Positions 58,101 to 64,000 of a stretch of 64,000 nt of DNA are shown piece by piece. Below the pieces are notes generated by a model, which did no database searches, was not told the origin of the DNA, and worked only from the letters and a program-made list of their open reading frames with translations. The stretch lies in assembly GCA_903813345.2 (NCBI GenBank), contig CAIIXF020000001.1, positions 37,543,366 through 37,607,365 on the forward strand, given 5' to 3'. Numbering within the stretch: the first letter of the stretch is position 1; each line of letters begins with the position of its first letter. This DNA comes from Owenia fusiformis. Lineage: Eukaryota; Annelida; Polychaeta; Sabellida; Oweniidae. The position numbers and the translations under genes are program-made.

Positions 58101-61100
58101 TGTCCTTTACTTTTGTATGGTCTTGTATCTACAAGTAAACCTAATTGACAAACAAAACTAAGCGAAGAATTCGAATTTGTAAATAACGTTTTGTTGAATA
58201 TACAGTACATGTGTTTTAAGTATTTAAAACATGGACAAATGTATACCATCGAGTGTTTTAGATGACTGTGCTACTGTAAAAAACGTCAAACATTGGAAAA
58301 GCAACGTTTGTTGGGCTAGTATCAGTTGATGCTTGACATCACATGAGTTTCTACAAGTGAACAATATTTGTGCAAAACTCGTCCGTTGTGTGTTCCGTTA
58401 AATAATTGAATGCCATCATAATCTCAACTTCTTCAAGAGACCTCTTGATTTCATACTCAACCGATTATAATAAATATGAAATGATATATCCTAGGCATTC
58501 AGTAACCAAGGTGTCACGCTGGTAGCTCTAGACGACCTCTACCAAAGCACCATGGGACAGAGGGTTGGTTTATCGTTTGCTGATATTAAAGTTGCAAATA
58601 TCGCATATAAATGCAATTGTAAGTTATATATATTTCTTAATATTCAACGTATCAAGTTGAAAAGCACAACAGCTCCAAGTTTTCATAGCCACTGGTCAGT
58701 ATCAAGCGAATGTAACGGCCGTTACCTTCGCATCAAAGATGGCGGGTAGCATGTGTCGATTTCGATATTTCTAGTTTTCATCGACTTAAACTTCGTTATA
58801 GGTGACGTAATGCTTGGGTATTTGAACTATATCAGGCATAGATGACATTGTAACTTTGGAATATTATCATTTGTTCATATGCCAAGCGCAGGCAGTTAAC
58901 CGATATTTTCCACCACTAAAGGAAGGTAGCTGGGATTTTGGCTTTACACATGAAAAGATAACTGATATGCGGTGATGCGGTAACGATATGAGAGCTTATA
59001 ATGGAGGGCTAAGATGTCCAGTAATTACCGTGTATTGAAAACGAACATGACCGTTACGGTATCATACGTTTCCAGTTACCTCCCCTTGAAAAATGGAAGA
59101 TATCGTTGAACTGTCGCGCCAGTCGCACAAGATATATGAATAGATCATCATCTTTCAGAGTTTCCATGTCAAATAATTAAGCCTCATTTGGTTCAAAAAT
59201 AAAAGCATAACGAGGACTATGCTTACTGTAATTACTGTCCGTCATCTTATATGCGAAAGTTACGGCCGTTACCTTGATACTGACCAGTGATAGATAGAAC
59301 TATAAACTGGGTCTATTTACTTTCTTTTGAATTTGCACCATTTAGTATAGTGAATTCACTTTCAAACATGGCATATAACAAGGTAATCAGACTTTTATTG
59401 ACGAAGATAGAATGTTTTCAATATCATAATGCGGCGCATTGTAACTGTCCGCGACTTGCGCTTTGATCCAAATAATTTGAGTAAAAAAGTGATTTCTGGA
59501 AACTGGTAGTCATATATACATGAAATATTTTTGGAGTCCCGAAACATGATTGTCAGATGTTTGTCCATATCTTTATTAGTTTTGTAGAAATGATTTTATT
59601 TGTCTCCTCCCCACCTAGATCTTCCCATTTTGCAGCTATTTTTTCATTTTCCCATCTAAATATTCCTATATTTTATAAAATAGTGTATTTATAAAATTCG
59701 CGTATACAAGTAACGGCTGTAGGCTACCAGATAGACATACTATCTAATTGGCAACTCATTAAAATATGATGTGATTTAGTTGGTCATAAAATTAGTAGGT
59801 TAATCTGGTAGCCGACAGTCGTTATTTGCATTCATGCATACAAGCATTATAGTTTACATACAAGTCATCACAATTAACATAATACTTTGGGTGGTCCCGA
59901 TATATACGTACTTTTAGATAATACTTATCATATATATAAAATGTGGCACCTGCATTTTTCAGGGAATTGTAGACCGTTACCTGTTGGTAAGAGTTGTAAA
60001 TGGGGCGGTTATGTTGATCCGAATAACTGTAGCCAGTGTGTGTGTCCTGATGGTTTTGGAGGGAGGTATTGTGATGGTATTGAGAGTGGAAAACCAGGTA
60101 CTCTAAACTACAAATTGTGATAAAATGTGTGTACACTATATATCAATTCTTAGACGAAATGTGCCTTTTATTGTAAGTACTTTCATTTCGATATTACACT
60201 TTATCTAGAGATGGCTTCAAAAAGATCCGTCAATATAAGTCTTTAAAAGTAGACCAGAGCTTTCATAAACAATACCACGTATAAGATAGTATTTTAAATA
60301 TGTTAAGTAATAAGTCCCTTGTGACATAGTGTTCAGTTGCATCCTAAGTGTTATTGAGGTCATTTTGACATTTTAAGGTCAAATCGGTACACATCTTAAA
60401 AGCAATTTTTTTGAGTGCAAAATCAATATGTATAAAACCCAAAATATGAAAATATGTAAACTTTTTAAACGTTTTTAAGAACAATTTGGATGTTGACCTG
60501 GACGTATGAAAGTAGGTCAAACATTTCAAAGTTTTGTTTCCGTTGACTTAACATAAGGATAACCTAAATTATTTAGGCGGATTTTTCAATAGTGTAGTTG
60601 TCTCATCAAAGGGTACGAATCGAGCGTGACAGTTGAACGTACGGTGTACGGTACACCACAGGGGTAATGAAATGTAGGCAAACATATGTTTCATCGTTTC
60701 AGCAAGATGTGGTCTAGTTTCTAGATATTTTTATATGTAAATGTCTGTAACAACATCCTAGACAGTAAGTTTGACGTTATATTTCATAGTTAAACCTACA
60801 CAAACTCCGAATGTAGTATACCAGCAAAAAACGTCCGATAACGGTAAGGAATTCGAACAACACAAGGAATTGGAATTTTCGTTATACCGTATCTTACCAG
60901 CACGTTGCATTGTATTTATACAGGGTGTTCAAAAACAGGACCGTAAGAAAGTTGAATAACTCGCTCAATTTTGCCTTGAAATCTCAGCATTACTTAGTTC
61001 ATTCAATGTGAATTGTGTTATGAAAGTTTGATTACAATATGCCAAAAACTACAGTTCCTTACAAAACATGCACTGTCTTGGTGGCAATGAGCAAAGATGG

Positions 61101-63810
61101 AATCACTAGTCCTTTTTGGTTCGAAGATAACTGGGGACGTGCTATCACCATGAACAAGGACCAGTATATTCTCACTAGTTCTCACTAAATTCGCGTAAGT
61201 GTAACATGCCTATCCTACGACGCTCTTGTATTAGCATGCATACACCTACGTCATATTAACACTGACTTCGTCCTTACCAGGCCTCATTCAATCAATCTTT
61301 GGGGAACGGCGTATCCTATCGTTCACAGAGCTTTTATTTAAACTCCGTTCACGAGTATACTTGTTTTTTGGGCTCTTATCCCAAAGATTAATGATTATAT
61401 AAGGTTGCATAATCATGATTTTGCGCTGTCATTACGTAACATTATCTCATGATTACGTAATCGTTTCTTTGGTATACAATTACGCAAGCTCTGATCGATA
61501 GATAGCCGTCTCCCCATGCCAAAAAGGTTAAATTGTAATATGTTATATTTTATGTAATAAAATCTATAAAACGTACACATGTTCTTTGGATATAAATTGT
61601 GATTTAACAAGTATTTGTTAAATCTGGTTTATATCACAGAGAACGGTGTCTGTCCTACCAGCCCAATTAAAAGTCTGTTGACAGATCCAATTAGGCCGGG
61701 ACAATAACTTATCTTAATGCTATACCAACTGTTCTGTAGTAGTTTGGTTTACACAGTTTTAGCTTTGCATCTTGAGGAAGTCGGACGCTTACCCGCCCCC
61801 ACCCCTTCGCCCCCTTAATAGGGGGTATCGGGTGGCCCGGATTTCGGAGGCGGCTATCTATCTCAGCACTCGGTCCTCTATGGTCTCGCTCTTATCCCAA
61901 AGATTAATGATTATATAAGGTTGCATAATCATGATTTTGCGCTGTCATTACGTAACATTATCTCATGATTACGTAATCGTTTCTTTGGTATACAATTACG
62001 CAAGCTCTGATCGATAGATAGCCGTCTCCCCATGCCAAAAAGGTTAAATTGTAATATGTTATATTTTATGTAATAAAATCTATAAAACGTACACATGTTC
62101 TTTGGATATAAACTAAGTTTTGGAGGTCACTAAGCACCAGAAGGGGCATCTAAGGAGATAGGCAGTGGTTCCAACAAGCTAATACCACCCCAACACAGCA
62201 AATGATATGCTGAAATGGTCTAGGCAATAATTTAGTGGTCAGCTCATCAGTTGCAGAACGCAAACCATATGGGCAGTTTAATTCCCAGATCTTAATCCCC
62301 CAGATTTTTATCTTGTGGATATCGTAAAGCCAATATTTATACTGACAGGCCCCTAACAATATCGATCTTGAGAGGGCAATATCTATGCCAATATGTACCA
62401 TCCACGTTGATGTGTATCGGCCAGGGTCATTAACAAATTTGTTTGCAGTATTCATTTGTGCATAGAGCGGAGAGGTGTCTACTTTGAGCAAGTTTTGTAA
62501 GTAGTTTTTGAAACAATAGACAGATTGTCATCAAACTCTCAGAACATTATTCACATTGAATGAACTAAATAATTCTAAAATGTCAATTAAGGCAGAATAT
62601 GCAAAATTGATCGAATTATTTAAACGTTCTAACGGTCCTGTTTTTGGACACTCTGTACCTTATTTATAATGACGGGTCCTTTGATTCCAGAATAACATGC
62701 TATACATTTGGCTTGATGATATAGTGACTTATTATGAAATTAAATAATATGGGAATTATTCAGTTTTGTGCTTTATAACAGATGAGTGTAGTGGTTTTCT
62801 AAATGCTACCATAGAACCACAGTTGATAACTTCACCAGACTACCCGAGGCATTATCAAGATTTCCAACACTGTAATTGGAGAATTATTGTAAGTGTTCAT
62901 AAAAAGAAACAAAAGACGGACATGCGGCGTCAAAATCCAGCATTCAAAATAATGACAAGTGTAAAAACACAAAATGTAAGATATGAAATGGTGATTTATG
63001 GGATACCAACAATTACATAATAATACCTTTAGTTAATTAAGTTTCATTTTACAGGCACCAAAGGGTTGCAGAATAGTTCTGAGATTCGTTGACTATTTCG
63101 AGATATTTTGCAAAAATGATGTCTGTTATCATTGGTTGGAAATAAAATACACGAAATCACTGGGACTTCCAGGTCCAAGGTAAAGCTTCATAAAACTAAC
63201 CAGTTAAAGGAGAAACAGTGCACTATATTATCAACATATAAACTGGCTATATAAATATTTCATAACATACATTCATTTTATTTTGGATATAAATTGCCAT
63301 TTGTAGGTTTTGCTGTAAACCAGAAAAGATGCCAGAGGCTTTAATATCCAAAACGAATGAGGCTGTTGTCCTTTTTAGAAGCGACTATAAAAGTGAAACG
63401 ACGCATCGCGGAGGATTTAAATTGGAATACTCATTACAATTACCAGGTTAAGTTTCAGCTTAATTAGTTATCGTAATAAAACTGTATTGAAAGGGGCAAA
63501 ACAGCAGAAATACTATACTAGTAATATATTCAATTAATAAAAACATATATATTATGTGTAGAGAATCCTTGACCAATTGGTCATATTTAGAATGATAGCC
63601 CTTGAATGCAGTATATTTGATAATGTTCACCTGCACGGCAAACGATCAAACTGCCATTTGTGTTCCATATTCGATACTTTTTATTTTTGTTTTTGCTGGT
63701 TTGGACAGATTCGTCTTGTGAAGCAGCATTGGGTTTGACCACGACTTTAACAACTAAAACTTCTGCCCCAACAGTTCCAGACATATCTAACCACACGGAT
63801 GGCAATATAA
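49092..63810 (+). CDS. Gene B: paralogous astacin metalloprotease, truncated by window end
   Basis: Head-to-head paralogue of gene A, 12 exons seen, 469 codons. Signal peptide, short propeptide with HEGDI switch, RSKRK furin-type site, astacin domain with [12 protein letters not shown] and SVMHY, EGF, CUB, Thr-rich linker. Exon lengths from exon 5 through the CUB exons equal those of gene A. Exons 2 and 3 of gene A are missing, and exon 1 joins exon 4 in phase 0. Only one copy each of exons 6 and 8 is present. The TSP1 and later exons should lie beyond 64000. All catalytic residues are present, so an active protease is expected. Confidence 0.9.
50125..50139 (+). promoter_or_regulatory. AGGTCAcgtTGACCT palindrome in gene B intron 1
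   Basis: A perfect match to the AGGTCAnnnTGACCT consensus bound by steroid-type nuclear receptors. More GACC half-sites follow (GTGACC, GTCGACC). No test of function is possible here. Confidence 0.3.
50589..50625 (+). pseudogene. Relic of propeptide exon 3 in gene B intron 1
   Basis: Reads [11 protein letters not shown] then a stop, matching the start of gene A exon 3 ([12 protein letters not shown]). The acceptor AG of gene A is CG here, and the rest of the exon cannot be recognised. It suggests gene B once had the longer propeptide and lost it. Confidence 0.45.
51088..51277 (+). CDS. Gene B exon 4: aspartate switch, furin site, mature start
   Basis: 190 nt, acceptor ACCAG|GTG, donor GGTG|GTAAGT, phase 0 to 1. 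Contains [13 protein letters not shown] (switch Asp), [11 protein letters not shown] (furin-type site) and [11 protein letters not shown]. It is four codons shorter than gene A exon 4 at the N-terminal end. Confidence 0.9.
51417..52592. mobile_element. 1.2-kb palindromic TACAGGGTGGGCC element
   Basis: TIRs TACAGGGTGGGCCAAAAAAT and complement at 52592, with AATACCCAAGT inside both. The interior is also inverted: AAAGCCCTCATA, GATGCAAACAACCCA and GGTGGAAGG-type blocks mirror around about 52145. The two overlapping frames (51906-52193 minus, 52156-52461 plus) are therefore the same sequence read from each arm. Confidence 0.8.
52790..53631. mobile_element. 840-bp near-complete palindrome in gene B intron 4
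   Basis: Left arm from CAACCCTTTTCCCCCATTGA through TTAAAACCTCTTTACGTTTG, GATGGAAACGTAACTTGAC and TTGATGATAAATTTGATGAA mirrors the right arm, which ends at CCAACC-type sequence near 53631; centre near 53210. Lies just upstream of exon 5. Confidence 0.8.
53722..53854 (+). CDS. Gene B exon 5: astacin N-terminal lobe
   Basis: 133 nt, acceptor TTTAG|GC, donor AGAG|GTAAGT, phase 1 to 2. Encodes [20 protein letters not shown] then IRFQEV and SPYISFTN. A large palindromic element ends about 90 bases upstream of the acceptor. Confidence 0.92.
54786..54864 (+). CDS. Gene B exon 6 (single copy)
   Basis: 79 nt, acceptor TTTTCAG|T, donor TTCG|GTATGA, phase 2 to 0. Encodes [19 protein letters not shown] then DDGCLNS. 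I looked through the 2.5-kb downstream intron and saw no second copy. Confidence 0.9.
55588..55910. mobile_element. MITE with GGGCGGATCTGGG end, complete copy
   Basis: CAGGGGCGGATCTGG to CCATATCCGCCAGTG with CGCAG on both sides as target duplication. The interior has repeated GGGCCCAAAA words and poly-G near each end. Full-length relative of 5272-5581. Confidence 0.78.
57190..57360. repeat. Dispersed repeat shared with gene A intron 4
   Basis: Reverse-complement relative of 26583-26815; ends about 20 bases before the exon 7 acceptor of gene B. Confidence 0.5.
57381..57458 (+). CDS. Gene B exon 7: zinc-binding active site
   Basis: 78 nt, acceptor TTTAAG|TCTGG, donor ATAT|GTAAG, phase 0 to 0. 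Encodes [20 protein letters not shown] then PDRDQY. All zinc ligands and the catalytic Glu are kept; the usual Gly after HEI is Ala. Confidence 0.95.
57612..57737 (+). CDS. Gene B exon 8: Met-turn exon (single copy)
   Basis: 126 nt, acceptor GTTTAG|GTAAG, donor AAAAG|GTAACG, phase 0 to 0. Encodes [20 protein letters not shown] and ends [14 protein letters not shown]. Closest to gene A exon 8b. Confidence 0.92.
58495..58618 (+). CDS. Gene B exon 9: end of astacin domain
   Basis: 124 nt, acceptor CCTAG|GCA, donor AATT|GTAAG, phase 0 to 1. Encodes [37 protein letters not shown]. Confidence 0.9.
58688..59293. mobile_element. TIR element with CACTGGTCAGTATCAAG ends
   Basis: CACTGGTCAGTATCAAG at 58690 and its complement CTTGATACTGACCAGTG near 59290; both are followed inward by TAACGGCCGTTACC blocks. 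No gene inside. Confidence 0.7.
59705..59822. mobile_element. Hairpin MITE AACGGCTGTAGGCTACCAG
   Basis: AACGGCTGTAGGCTACCAG and its near complement CTGGTAGCCGACAGTCGTT bound about 80 AT-rich bases. Related pieces occur at 15790-16312. Confidence 0.65.
59963..60097 (+). CDS. Gene B exon 10: EGF-like domain
   Basis: 135 nt, acceptor TTTCAG|GG, donor CCAG|GTACT, phase 1 to 1. Six Cys: [35 protein letters not shown]. Nearly identical in DNA to gene A exon 10, synonymous sites included. Confidence 0.93.
60345..60570. repeat. GACCT-rich dispersed repeat, copy 2
   Basis: GTTATTGAGGTCATTTTGAC, AAGTAGGTCAAAC and GTTGACTTAACATAAGGATA match 39490-39740 in inverted orientation. Confidence 0.6.
60920..62657 (+). 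mobile_element. Mariner element with decayed transposase
   Basis: TIRs TACAGGGTGTTCAAAAACAG and complement near 62655, with matching ATTTTG-rich inner segments. On the plus strand at about 62160-62490, frames shifted against each other read [14 protein letters not shown] and [16 protein letters not shown], which match the WFQQDGATPHTA and SPDLNPxDFFLWGYLK blocks of mariner transposases. Several frameshifts and stops. It holds a 225-base direct duplication (61372-61597 and 61888-62112). Confidence 0.8.
61372..62112. repeat. Direct repeat pair of 225 bp inside the mariner element
   Basis: GCTCTTATCCCAAAGATTAA through GTTCTTTGGATATAAA occurs twice, almost unchanged, 516 bases apart. The 290 bases between them are GC-richer (CGCCCCCACCCCTTCGCCCC). 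Confidence 0.85.
62782..62888 (+). CDS. Gene B exon 11: CUB domain part 1
   Basis: 107 nt, acceptor ATAACAG|AT, donor ATTATT|GTAAG, phase 1 to 0. Encodes [34 protein letters not shown] mariner-type insertion of about 1.7 kb fills most of the intron before it. Confidence 0.9.
63055..63179 (+). CDS. Gene B exon 12: CUB domain part 2
   Basis: 125 nt, acceptor TTACAG|GCACC, donor CCAAG|GTAAAG, phase 0 to 2. Encodes [19 protein letters not shown] and [12 protein letters not shown]. Confidence 0.9.
63307..63446 (+). CDS. Gene B exon 13: CUB domain part 3
   Basis: 140 nt, acceptor TTGTAG|GTTT, donor ACCAG|GTTAAG, phase 2 to 1. Encodes [37 protein letters not shown]. Confidence 0.9.
63709..63810 (+). 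CDS. Gene B exon 14: Thr-rich linker
   Basis: 102 nt, acceptor GGACAG|ATT, donor ATAA|GTAGGT, phase 1 to 1. Encodes [20 protein letters not shown] then [14 protein letters not shown]. It is four codons shorter than in gene A. The gene continues past the window. Confidence 0.85.
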
Positions 63811-64000
63811 GTAGGTGACAACTTAAGGGCATAAACCCTTAGTCCCTCCCAAGAAGTAACCGTATGTGATTATTTATGGGATAGATTTCAATTTCCACAA
63901 TTTAACATCTAACATAGTTGACTTCAATGCATGAAATAGTGGCCTTAATGTTAAAGTGTGATGAATACAGTCAGAAAATAGAAGTGGGCGTTGCACACTG

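Noticed and set aside
54864-58494. Second copies of exons 6 and 8 in gene B
   Set aside because: Searched the introns for the PQP and SVMHY encoding patterns on the plus strand and found none.
59822-60136. Minus-strand frame of 104 codons over the gene B EGF exon, and plus-strand frame 19541-19789 over the gene A EGF exon
   Set aside because: Antisense shadows of the EGF exons; they resemble each other only because the exons do.
61372-62112. 225-bp direct repeats as LTRs of a short retroelement
   Set aside because: No TG...CA ends, primer-binding site or polypurine tract seen, and only 290 bases between them.

Overview
The window is nuclear DNA from an animal, most likely a marine invertebrate. 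The species cannot be fixed from sequence alone. It is AT-rich, with GT-AG introns of 0.15 to 7 kb, many palindromic DNA-transposon relics and decayed non-LTR retrotransposons. There is no sign of operons, CRISPR arrays or bacterial genes.

Two paralogous secreted zinc-metalloprotease genes of the astacin family lie head to head. Gene A runs on the minus strand from its signal peptide at 40711 down to at least 7689. Gene B runs on the plus strand from 49092 and leaves the window after 63810. I rebuilt both exon by exon from splice sites, phase and mutual homology. Shared architecture: signal peptide, propeptide with an FxGD-like aspartate switch, RxKR furin site, astacin domain (HExxHxxGxxHE, SVMHY Met-turn), EGF, CUB and a Thr-rich linker. 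Gene A then continues with a Cys-rich segment, a TSP1 repeat, an acidic stretch, probably a transmembrane helix (exon at 7689-7867), and perhaps a cytoplasmic tail that runs into a transposon (5448-5777).

The most notable observation is in gene A. Two catalytic-domain exons are each present as tandem alternative copies of identical length and phase: exon 6 (25555-25633 and 24830-24908, 79 nt each) and exon 8 (22341-22466 and 21926-22051, 126 nt each). Gene B shows one copy of each. Using both exon 6 copies would break the frame, so they look mutually exclusive. A perfect 26-bp hairpin lies between them. The 2 x 2 choice could give four proteases with different active-site clefts. Gene B instead has a shortened propeptide, with a dead relic of exon 3 in its first intron. 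The EGF exons of A and B are nearly identical over about 90 bases while neighbouring exons differ clearly, which suggests gene conversion.

Layout: 1-1737, RT-bearing non-LTR element; 1738-3380, L1/Tx1-like fragment cut by a DNA transposon; 2524-9979, several copies of a TIR element (CTATCACACC ends) plus the possible tail and TM exons of gene A; 10000-13470, mostly featureless; 13512-40711, gene A with introns full of MITEs and one 2.2-kb TIR transposon; 40712-49091, shared intergenic region with foldback elements built of inverted tandem arrays and a cluster of hairpin MITEs; 49092-63810, gene B with three large palindromic or mariner-like insertions.
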